From Rhodospirillales bacterium (GTDB taxonomy: Bacteria > Pseudomonadota > Alphaproteobacteria > Reyranellales > Reyranellaceae): 10,333 bases of DNA. The DNA is taken from positions 1 through 10,333 of the forward strand of contig JABMNB010000664.1 of assembly GCA_013205335.1 (NCBI GenBank). The letters are read 5' to 3'. This document shows positions 1 to 5,289 of this stretch, one piece after another; the first letter of the stretch is position 1, and the number at the start of each line of letters is the position of its first letter. The translations under genes were made by a program, and so were the position numbers. The notes beneath the pieces were generated by a model, which saw nothing but the letters and a program-made list of their open reading frames with translations, ran no database searches and was not told where the DNA came from.

Positions 1-220
1 CGCCGGCAGGCCAGGTGCTGAACGCCAGCATGCCCATGACGATGAAGGAGCCGACGAACGGCACCAGGTGGAAGAGCGACAGCGCGCCGGAGAAGCCGGC
101 CCGCGTGCAGATACGCCACGTCGGGATGATTAGAACGAGAGACATCAGCACGTAGCCGACCAGCAGGAAGGCCACCGCGAGGGAGCCCAGCGCCAGCACC
201 CATGTCACAAGACTGGCCAT
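1..220 (-). CDS. small integral membrane protein, 3' end outside window
   Basis: An open frame starts at an ATG read leftward from position 220 and runs off the left edge, giving 73 visible residues. The product begins MASLVTWVLALG and shows two strongly hydrophobic stretches, about residues 5-33 and 45-70. They are joined by a short basic turn (PTWRICTRAGFSG), so it is very probably an inner-membrane protein. The Arg-Ala-Gly-Phe-Ser-Gly turn followed by a second hydrophobic segment resembles small uncharacterised membrane proteins common in Proteobacteria, but I cannot name a function. Its ATG lies only 4 nt after the ridA stop codon, so the two are almost certainly co-transcribed and perhaps translationally coupled. 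No separate strong ribosome binding site is visible apart from purine-poor ridA coding sequence. Confidence 0.7.
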   Translation of the reverse strand, partial: MASLVTWVLALGSLAVAFLLVGYVLMSLVLIIPTWRICTRAGFSGALSLFHLVPFVGSFIVMGMLAFSTWPAG

Positions 221-224
221 GATC

Positions 225-617
225 TCAGACCACGGCGACGACTTCGATCTCGACCATGACGTCGCGCGGCAGGCGGGCGACCTCCACGGTCGAGCGCGCG
301 GGCGTCGCGCTGCCGAAATATTCGGGCAGCCCATAGACCTCGTTCATGGCGGCGAAGCTGTCCATGCTCTTGAGGAACACGGTCGTCTTCACGGCGTGGC
401 CGAGATCGCTGCCCGCCGCCTTCAGCACCGCCCGCAGGTTCTTCAGCACCTGGTGCGTCTGCTCGGCGATGCCGCCTGAGACGATGTCGCCGGTCGCGGG
501 ATCGAGCGGGATCTGGCCGGCGCAGAACACCAGCCCGTTGGCCACGACCGCCTGCGAATAGGGGCCGAGCGCCTTGGGGGCGGCGTCCGTCTGAACGACT
601 TTCTTGGCGTGGGTCAT
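225..617 (-). CDS. ridA: RidA family reactive enamine/imine deaminase
   Basis: The 130-residue product matches the YjgF/YER057c/UK114 (RidA) family over its full usual length. RidA proteins are cytosolic homotrimers that hydrolyse reactive enamine/imine intermediates, such as 2-aminoacrylate released by PLP enzymes, to 2-keto acids and ammonia. Family hallmarks seen are LGPYSQAV (Tyr20), the FCAGQIPLDPATG strand near 31-43, and the C-terminal signature PARSTVEVARLPRDVMVEIE. This carries the conserved Arg108 (equivalent to Arg105 of E. coli RidA) and Glu123. I chose the ATG at 617 because GAGAGG sits 7 nt before it and the protein then begins as the family does. An in-frame ATG at 632 would add MRGKT and has no better site. 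It is followed after 4 nt by a membrane protein gene on the same strand. RidA subfamily assignment (RidA versus Rid1-7) is less sure than the family. Confidence 0.93.
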   Translation of the reverse strand: MTHAKKVVQTDAAPKALGPYSQAVVANGLVFCAGQIPLDPATGDIVSGGIAEQTHQVLKNLRAVLKAAGSDLGHAVKTTVFLKSMDSFAAMNEVYGLPEYFGSATPARSTVEVARLPRDVMVEIEVVAVV

Positions 618-683
618 TGTCTTGCCTCTCAACGAAAACAGACTTCAAAAATACCGGCCGGACGCTATCACAGGCCGGTTTGC

Positions 684-712
684 TTGACAGGGGCCCCGGC
701 AACCATTATCCG
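684..712 (+). promoter_or_regulatory. sigma70-type promoter for tRNA-Ala
   Basis: A perfect -35 hexamer TTGACA (684-689) is followed after exactly 17 nt by a -10-like TATCCG (707-712). Transcription would start near 719-720, leaving a leader of about 14 nt before the tRNA at 734. The arrangement is typical of a strong stable-RNA promoter with a GC-rich discriminator. This is a sequence match only. Confidence 0.6.
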
Positions 713-733
713 CGCGGTTCTCCAGGGTCGGAG

Positions 734-809
734 GGGGCTGTAGCTCAGCTGGGAGAGCGCCTCGTTCGCAATGAGGAGGTCAGGGGTTCGATCCCCCTCA
801 GCTCCACCA
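734..809 (+). tRNA. tRNA-Ala (anticodon CGC)
   Basis: A complete 76-nt cloverleaf can be folded by eye. The acceptor stem is GGGGCTG (734-740) with CAGCTCC (799-805). The D arm is GCTC/GAGC. The anticodon stem is CCTCG/TGAGG, closing with a G-T pair, and its loop TTCGCAA gives anticodon CGC at 767-769. The variable loop is AGGTC and the T arm is AGGGG-TTCGATC-CCCCT. The discriminator is A and CCA (807-809) is encoded in the DNA. Position 3 of the acceptor stem forms the G3-U70 wobble pair that is the main identity element for alanyl-tRNA synthetase, supporting the Ala assignment and reading of GCG codons. GCG is likely common in this GC-rich genome. No classical T-run terminator follows. Confidence 0.97.
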
Positions 810-815
810 ACCACC

Positions 816-844
816 TCGATCCTTACTTGCCGACCGAATATAAT
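816..844 (+). promoter_or_regulatory. possible promoter for the 915-2252 gene pair
   Basis: A perfect TATAAT (839-844) is preceded 17 nt upstream by TCGATC (816-821), which matches only 3 of 6 positions of the -35 consensus. It would start transcription near 851, about 64 nt before the ATG at 915. In such GC-rich DNA an intact TATAAT between a tRNA and a gene is notable, but the weak -35 keeps this tentative. Confidence 0.4.
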
Positions 845-914
845 GGTCGTCTGCCTCCATTAGTCGGCCGCATCTACTGGCCCGCCGCGACGCGGCGCGG
901 CACTATTGCACTAG

Positions 915-1580
915 ATGCGCAAACGGAAACGCCCCACGCCTGCAGAACTCGGCCTCACCGCCGCGGAAGGACGTATCCTCACGTCCCTGCGCACGCCGCA
1001 GCGCGTGCAGGAATACGTGTCCGCCCTCCCGGCCAATTTCGAACACGGCGGCGATTGCCTGCGGTCGGTACGCGGCGTGCTGCGTCATCGCGAGGCCCAT
1101 TGCCTCGAGGCGGCCTTCGTCGCCGCGTGCGCGCTGTGGCTGCAGGGCGAGCCGCCGCTGGTCATGGATCTCACGGCCCACAAGAACGACTCGGACCATG
1201 TCGTCACCCTGTTCCGTCGCGGCGGCTGCTGGGGGGCGATCTCCAAGAGCAACCATGTCTGGCTGCGCTGGCGCGATCCCGTCTATCGCAGCCTGCGCGA
1301 ACTCGCGATGTCGTACTTCCACGAATATTTCAACGAGGGCCGCAAGACGCTGCGCACCTATTCGACGTCGATCGACCTGCGCCGCTTCGCGCCGCAGACC
1401 TGGATCACCGGCGAAGAGGATTGCTGGGATGTCGGCGCGGCACTCGACGATGCCCGTCACTACCGCCTGATCACGCCGGCGCAGATGCGCTGGCTGATGC
1501 CGCCCGACGCCACCGTGCTCAGGGCCGACGACCTCGTTCAATACGAAAGCCGTGATCGCAAGACGGCCCGCAAATACTGA
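915..1580 (+). CDS. uncharacterised protein with possible transglutaminase-like (Cys-His) fold
   Basis: This is a 221-residue soluble protein without signal peptide or membrane segment. I do not recognise a named gene. The middle looks like a papain/transglutaminase-like core: a Cys at the start of a helix (EAHCLEAAFVAACALWL, Cys63), then a strand containing His95 (NDSDHVVTLF). After that comes AISKSNH (Asn113) and DPVYRS, a plausible Cys-His-Asn/Asp arrangement. I recall similar hypothetical proteins in alphaproteobacteria, but the fold and any protease or amidase activity are inference. The ATG at 915 directly follows an in-frame TAG (912-914), so it is the first possible start. No Shine-Dalgarno sequence is visible, so initiation may be weak or further downstream. 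A secreted protein gene begins 12 nt after its stop, suggesting an operon. Confidence 0.75.
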   Translation: MRKRKRPTPAELGLTAAEGRILTSLRTPQRVQEYVSALPANFEHGGDCLRSVRGVLRHREAHCLEAAFVAACALWLQGEPPLVMDLTAHKNDSDHVVTLFRRGGCWGAISKSNHVWLRWRDPVYRSLRELAMSYFHEYFNEGRKTLRTYSTSIDLRRFAPQTWITGEEDCWDVGAALDDARHYRLITPAQMRWLMPPDATVLRADDLVQYESRDRKTARKY

Positions 1581-1592
1581 AGGGAGCCTGCC

Positions 1593-2252
1593 ATGAAACG
1601 ACTCCGATCGATCCTGCTGCTGATCCTGCTCGGCACCGCCACGCCGGCCGCCGCCCAAATCCCCGCCGAATGGCAGGCCGCCGCGCAGGCGGTGATCGGC
1701 GAGCTCGAGCGCGACACGCCCCAGGCTGCCAAACCATGGACCGGCGCCGAGCTGACGCAGGGCTGGAACCTCGCGCGCGCCTGGCGGCGCCACAACAACG
1801 GCAACATCGAGATCATCCTCGCCGAGTACCTGATGTTCGTGGCGCTGTGCCGGGTCGGCTGTTCCGGCAGCACGATCGAGGGCCAGGGTTACATCGCCGT
1901 GGCCGAGCAGGTGAAGGCGCTGATCAGCCAGAATGGCGGGTCCTATGCGCTGGCGTCGAACGCCAATAGCTGGCTCGCCGGTCTCGCCGACCCGACGGGG
2001 GCTGCCAGGAAGAACGTGGCCCTCTGGGAGAAGGATCCGGACATCGCATCGGCCGACTTCGCGACCGGCAACATCTACGCGCTGAGCTGGCTGCTGGCGC
2101 GCAAGAGACCGACGCCCGAGGCACAGGCCGATACCTTCGCCCGCTTCGCGATCTTCGTGCAGACCAAGGCCTGGATCGGCACCCGCTGCCTCGACATCTC
2201 CAAGGTGGCGACCGTGCTCGGCGCACCGCCGCGCATTGATGCGTGCAGGTAA
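1593..2252 (+). CDS. secreted protein of unknown function with four cysteines
   Basis: The 219-residue product starts with a clear Sec signal peptide: MKRLR, a run of Leu/Ile at 7-13, and a likely cut after Ala21 (TPAAA|Q). It is therefore probably periplasmic. The mature part is mostly helical in character, rich in Ala and Trp. It carries four cysteines (86, 90, 199, 218), an even number that could form two disulfides in the periplasm. No catalytic motif or known domain is recognised. A good ribosome binding site (GAAGGGAG) lies about 7 nt before the ATG. The gene follows the previous stop by 12 nt on the same strand, so co-transcription is likely. It ends with TAA just before a palindromic repeat pair. 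Confidence 0.82.
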   Translation: MKRLRSILLLILLGTATPAAAQIPAEWQAAAQAVIGELERDTPQAAKPWTGAELTQGWNLARAWRRHNNGNIEIILAEYLMFVALCRVGCSGSTIEGQGYIAVAEQVKALISQNGGSYALASNANSWLAGLADPTGAARKNVALWEKDPDIASADFATGNIYALSWLLARKRPTPEAQADTFARFAIFVQTKAWIGTRCLDISKVATVLGAPPRIDACR

Positions 2253-2258
2253 ACAACA

Positions 2259-2344
2259 GTCGCCCTGAGCGCAGCGAAGGGCCTAACCGATCGACCGACG
2301 GACTCCCTGGCGGGCGTGAGGTCCTTCGCTCGGCTCAGGACGAC
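2259..2344. repeat. intergenic inverted repeat pair (BIME-like palindromic element)
   Basis: Two 26-bp arms, 2259-2284 and 2319-2344, are inverted copies of each other with 22 of 26 positions matching, separated by a 34-bp spacer. Each arm holds the core CCTGAGC...AGCGAAGG and is itself a small imperfect hairpin (CCCT...AGGG). Paired REP-like units of this kind are common between genes in alphaproteobacterial genomes. The position between two convergent transcription units (stops at 2252 and 2400) is typical. The RNA could fold into a long stem that protects or ends the transcript of the upstream pair. Confidence 0.7.
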
Positions 2345-2350
2345 AGATAT

Positions 2351-2375
2351 GAAAAGGGGGCCGAGAGGCCCCCTT
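2351..2375 (-). terminator. rho-independent terminator of diiron gene 1
   Basis: A perfect 9-bp stem AAGGGGGCC/GGCCCCCTT (2354-2362 with 2367-2375) closes on the loop GAGA. Read on the minus strand it is followed by TTTTC, giving a classical GC stem plus U-run. It starts 25 nt beyond the stop codon of the leftward diiron gene at 2400. The stem could also act on rightward transcripts from 915-2252, though no U-run follows in that direction beyond TTCCC. Confidence 0.75.
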
Positions 2376-2399
2376 CCCGATGGCAGTTGCGAGCGTGCG

Positions 2400-3467
2400 C
2401 TATTCGGCGGCGAGCTGGTCGTGCACGAACTTCTTCGCGTCGAAATCCTCGGCGACCTTGAGATCGTTGCCGAGCAGCTTCTCGACGTCGATCTTGGCGT
2501 ACTCCATCACGCCCATGTCGCCCAGCGCCTTCTGCACCTTCGGTCCGAACAGGCCGATCTCCTTGAGGATCGGCACGATGCGGGTGAAGAGCCGCGTGCG
2601 GAACGACTGCATGGCGCCCGAGTTGTAGGCGTATTCCATGAGCTTATCGACCGGCAGGCCCGACCGCATCCAGACCTCGGCCTGGTTGAAGCGGTCGCGC
2701 ATGAAGTAGAGCGCCTCGACGACGAACTCCTCGCGCTCGGCGCGCTCGGCATCGGAGAGGTGCGGATAGTATTCGCGCAGCGCCATGCGGCCGAACGTGA
2801 CGTGGCGCGCCTCGTCCTGCATGACATAGGCGTTCACGGCGCCGGCCAGATTGTTCTTGGCGGTGTCGCGGATGCGCTGGAAGGCGGCGAGCGCCAGGCC
2901 TTCGATCAGCACCTGCATACCGAGATAGGTCATGTCCCAGCGCCGGTCGGTCAGCGTCTGCTCGAGCAGCATCTTCAGCGACTCGGTGATCGGATAGGCC
3001 GCCTTGAACTTCTCGTGGATCAGCCGCTTGTAGCTCTCGACGTGACGCGCCTCGTCCATCACCTGCGTCGCGGCATAGAACTTGGCGTTCATGTCGGGCA
3101 CGGTGTTGACGATCTTGGCGGTGGCGATCAGTGCGCCCTGCTCGCCGTGCATGAACTGGCAGATGGAATGGCACTGCAGATTGAAGCGCAGCCAGTCCTT
3201 CTCCTTGTCGGTCATCTTCTCCCAGAAGGGCGAGCCGTAGATCGGGATCGTCTCGTCGGCCATGCCCATCGGGTTGCCTTCGAACAGCTCCTGGCTCCAG
3301 TCGATGCGGGTGCTGGTGTCCCACTGCTGCTGCTTGCCCTTCTCGTAGAGGTTCAGCAGGTCGGCGGACCCGTCCTCGTACTCCCAGTTGAAGGCGATTT
3401 CGGTGGCGCCATCGAACTTCCAGTTCGTGACTTCGACCGGCAACTGATAGATTTTCTGCGTTGTCAT
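2400..3467 (-). CDS. ferritin-like diiron protein, paralogue 1 (putative oxygenase)
   Basis: A 355-residue soluble protein with the paired metal-binding pattern of the ferritin-like diiron superfamily. Glu109 lies in FMHGEQGA, Glu139/His142 in MDEARHVE, Glu189 in LIEGLAL, and Glu219/His222 in MQDEARHV. The two halves have identical 30-residue spacing (109-139 and 189-219), as expected of a four-helix bundle with E...ExxH repeated. That layout occurs in ribonucleotide reductase R2, bacterial multicomponent monooxygenases, acyl-ACP desaturases and AurF-type N-oxygenases. No His sits four residues before Glu219, so the seventh ligand of AurF/CmlI is absent. Function is inferred as O2-dependent hydroxylation, N-oxygenation or desaturation; the substrate is unknown. 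The start is supported by GAGGAG 9 nt upstream. It is divergent from a [2Fe-2S] reductase gene that is the natural electron donor, and about 75% identical to the gene at 5290-6357. Confidence 0.88.
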   Translation of the reverse strand: MTTQKIYQLPVEVTNWKFDGATEIAFNWEYEDGSADLLNLYEKGKQQQWDTSTRIDWSQELFEGNPMGMADETIPIYGSPFWEKMTDKEKDWLRFNLQCHSICQFMHGEQGALIATAKIVNTVPDMNAKFYAATQVMDEARHVESYKRLIHEKFKAAYPITESLKMLLEQTLTDRRWDMTYLGMQVLIEGLALAAFQRIRDTAKNNLAGAVNAYVMQDEARHVTFGRMALREYYPHLSDAERAEREEFVVEALYFMRDRFNQAEVWMRSGLPVDKLMEYAYNSGAMQSFRTRLFTRIVPILKEIGLFGPKVQKALGDMGVMEYAKIDVEKLLGNDLKVAEDFDAKKFVHDQLAAE

Positions 3468-3517
3468 CGGCTCTTGCTCCTCGCCTTGAACTCAGTCCCA
3501 TCCCAGAGGAGCACCTG

Positions 3518-3535
3518 AAGATGACGCTCCGCTCA
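3518..3535 (-). promoter_or_regulatory. conserved 18-bp upstream element, copy 1
   Basis: The sequence aagatgacgctccgctca on the plus strand lies 50 nt before the start codon of diiron gene 1. It recurs upstream of diiron gene 2 with a single mismatch. Read toward the gene it is TGAGCGGAGCGTCATCTT, whose TGA.CG...CG.TCA halves form an imperfect dyad reminiscent of TetR-type operators. The conserved placement is seen directly; the role as operator or promoter element is inferred. Confidence 0.5.
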
Positions 3536-3536
3536 T

Positions 3537-3586
3537 TTTTCCCGGCGGACGCTAGCACAGTCTGCTAGGAGAGTCCGTCGGGAAAA
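3537..3586. repeat. nested inverted repeat in divergent promoter region
   Basis: The outer arms TTTTCCCGGCGGAC (3537-3550) and GTCCGTCGGGAAAA (3573-3586) are inverted copies with 13 of 14 positions matching. Inside them a perfect dyad CTAGCA-cagtc-TGCTAG occupies 3552-3568. The whole 50-bp structure lies between the divergent diiron gene 1 and reductase genes. It may be an operator, a bidirectional promoter, or a transcript-level hairpin with A/U-rich flanks that could end transcription in either direction. Confidence 0.65.
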
Positions 3587-3588
3587 CT

Positions 3589-3624
3589 GGCCGGAAATGA
3601 GGCCCGAAATCGGGCCGGAAATCG
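3589..3624 (+). repeat. three tandem 12-bp repeats in the reductase leader
   Basis: Three head-to-tail 12-mers occur without spacing: ggccggaaatga (3589-3600), ggcccgaaatcg (3601-3612) and ggccggaaatcg (3613-3624). Units 2 and 3 differ at one position and units 1 and 3 at two. The middle unit with the start of the third also forms a palindrome GGCCCGA-AA-TCGGGCC (3601-3616). They end 22 nt before the reductase start codon, a place suited to regulator binding or to a leader RNA structure. Confidence 0.65.
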
Positions 3625-3646
3625 ATGATCTGAAGACGAGTTTTTG

Positions 3647-4669
3647 ATGTCCTATAATCAGTTGCGCATCGCCAAGATCATCCAGGAAACGCCGGACGCG
3701 CGCTCCTTCATCCTCGAAATCCCACCCGACCTTGCAGACAAGTACCGGTATCGCGCGGGCCAGTTCCTGACCTTCCGCGTGCCGCATGCCGACGGCGGCT
3801 TCAACCGCTGCTATTCGCTGTCCAGCGCCCCGGAGACCGACGGCCTGCCGAAGGTGACGATCAAGCGCGTCGCCGGCGGCAAGGGTTCGAACTGGTTCCA
3901 CGATGCCCTGAAGGAAGGCGGCACCCTCGAGGTCCTGCCGCCGGCCGGCCGCTTCGTGCTGGGCGACGGCGACGGGCCGCTCCTGCTGTTCGGCGGCGGC
4001 AGCGGCATCACGCCCATGATGTCGCTGATCAAGAGCGCCCTGAAGCAGGGCACGCGGCCGATCCGGCTGTTCTACGCCAACCGCGACAGGGCCTCCGTCA
4101 TCTTCGACGCCGAGTTCGAGGCGCTCGCCACGGCCCATCCCGGCCGGCTGGAGGTGATCCACCACCTCGATTCGACGCAGGGCATCATCAAGCCCGAGGA
4201 GATCGTCGCGGCAATGAAAGGCTTCGAGGCGGGCGACGTCTATCTCTGCGGCCCCGGCCCGTTCATGAAGCTGGTCGAGGAGACGCTGTTCGAGCACGGC
4301 ATGCCGCACGACAAGGTGCGCATCGAGCGGTTCGAGGCCTCGGGCAACGACGCGGTCCCGATCGAGCCCAGCGAGGAAGGCGACGTGGTCCCGAGCCAGA
4401 TCACGATCCATTTCGAGGGCAAGGTCCACACGGTGGCCTATGCGAAAGGCCAGACCATCCTCGAGGCCGCGCGTGCCGGCGGACTCAACCCGCTCTCCTC
4501 CTGCGAGGAAGGCTTCTGCGCCTCGTGCGCGGCCAAGCGCATCAAGGGCAAGGTCATCCTGGCCAAGAACGACATCTACACGCCCGACGATCTCGCCAAT
4601 GACTGGATCCTGACCTGCCAGGGCCACTGCTTCGGGGCCGAGGTCGAGATCACTTACGACGTGGTGTAG
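3647..4669 (+). CDS. NAD(P)H-FAD-[2Fe-2S] oxidoreductase, PaaE/KshB type
   Basis: A 340-residue electron-transfer protein with three domains in order. The FAD-binding barrel is about 1-105 and has RCYSLSS at 54-60. The NAD(P)-binding domain is about 110-235, with GGGSGITPMM at 116-125 and CGPGPFM at 201-207. The C-terminal plant-type [2Fe-2S] ferredoxin domain is about 250-340, with ligands Cys286, Cys291, Cys294 and Cys324. This order is that of PaaE (phenylacetyl-CoA epoxidase reductase), KshB and related oxygenase reductases, and the length matches. Such proteins pass electrons from NAD(P)H to a diiron or Rieske oxygenase. Its location between two diiron protein genes strongly suggests those are the partners. 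I start at the ATG at 3647; a TTG immediately before it is also in frame. GAAGACGAG about 7 nt upstream is only a fair ribosome binding site. The next gene follows at once. Confidence 0.92.
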   Translation: MSYNQLRIAKIIQETPDARSFILEIPPDLADKYRYRAGQFLTFRVPHADGGFNRCYSLSSAPETDGLPKVTIKRVAGGKGSNWFHDALKEGGTLEVLPPAGRFVLGDGDGPLLLFGGGSGITPMMSLIKSALKQGTRPIRLFYANRDRASVIFDAEFEALATAHPGRLEVIHHLDSTQGIIKPEEIVAAMKGFEAGDVYLCGPGPFMKLVEETLFEHGMPHDKVRIERFEASGNDAVPIEPSEEGDVVPSQITIHFEGKVHTVAYAKGQTILEAARAGGLNPLSSCEEGFCASCAAKRIKGKVILAKNDIYTPDDLANDWILTCQGHCFGAEVEITYDVV

Positions 4670-4749
4670 CGATCAGCATCCGGCCTCTTGCGCAGGCGAC
4701 CATCCTGACGACGGTCGCAGGCATCGCCGATGCCATCGGTTACATCACC

Positions 4750-5283
4750 ATGGGCGGCGTGTTCGTGGCCAACATGACCGGCAACACGGTGCTGGCCGGC
4801 ATCGAGATCGCCAAGGGCAACAATCTCGGTGCCTGGCACCATCTCACGCCGCTGGTCGCCTTCTTCGCGGGCGCCATGCTCGCGCGCGTGATGCTGCGCC
4901 TGCTGAAGGCGCCGATGGCCGGCATCCTCCTTGAAGCCGCCCTCATCGCCGTGGTCGACTTTCTTCAGGCAGGCCAGGAAACCGCGGTGATGATCGTGGC
5001 GTTCGCGATGGGTCTGCAGGCCTCGACGATCACCAGCTTCGCCGGCCACGCGGTCAGCACGGTCGTCGTGACCAGCACGCTGGCCCGCACCGCCGACGCA
5101 GCGGTCGACCGGCTGTGGCCCGGCGCCGCAGCACCGCCGCCCTCCGCCGTGAATACATGGCTGCTGGCGCTGACCTGGGCCGGCTATCTCGTGGGCGCGG
5201 TGATCGGTGGTTTGCTGTTGTCGACCATGGCCTATCCGCTGCTCGTGCCGGCCGCGCTTCTGGTCTTGCTGCTGCTGCTCTGA
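4750..5283 (+). CDS. YoaK/DUF1275 family membrane protein, start uncertain
   Basis: The 177 residues from the first canonical ATG include GGVFVANMTGNTVLAG, the signature of the YoaK (DUF1275) family of small polytopic inner-membrane proteins of unknown transport role. Several hydrophobic helices follow, ending in a Leu-rich segment. The frame remains open and family-like upstream of this ATG. Codons 4672-4749 encode ISIRPLAQATILTTVAGIAD and then AIGYIT, the expected first membrane helix with the Asp/Gly motif of the family. No ATG, GTG or TTG lies in frame there. The natural start would be 4672, two bases after the reductase stop, where the codon is ATC instead of ATG. So either an ATC start is used, the start has mutated, there is a base error, or a shortened protein is made from 4750. 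It converges on diiron gene 2 with a 6-nt gap. Confidence 0.8.
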   Translation: MGGVFVANMTGNTVLAGIEIAKGNNLGAWHHLTPLVAFFAGAMLARVMLRLLKAPMAGILLEAALIAVVDFLQAGQETAVMIVAFAMGLQASTITSFAGHAVSTVVVTSTLARTADAAVDRLWPGAAAPPPSAVNTWLLALTWAGYLVGAVIGGLLLSTMAYPLLVPAALLVLLLLL

Positions 5284-5289
5284 GCGCGG

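Noticed and set aside
883..897. Palindrome CGCCGCG-A-CGCGGCG before the gene at 915
   Set aside because: A short all-GC palindrome is expected by chance in this DNA, and no T-run supports it as the tRNA terminator.
617..1555. A 312-codon plus-strand open frame running through the tRNA gene
   Set aside because: It overlaps the tRNA and its promoter and is out of frame with the better-supported 915-1580 gene; Arg-rich low-complexity sequence.
2316..3518. A 400-codon plus-strand open frame over diiron gene 1
   Set aside because: Antisense shadow of a conserved diiron gene; it mirrors the similar shadow over the paralogue, and it reads through the repeat and terminator region.
3533..4627. A 364-codon minus-strand open frame over the reductase gene
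   Set aside because: Antisense to a clear three-domain reductase; its beginning reads through the tandem 12-bp repeats, giving a meaningless Ile-Ser-Gly repeat.
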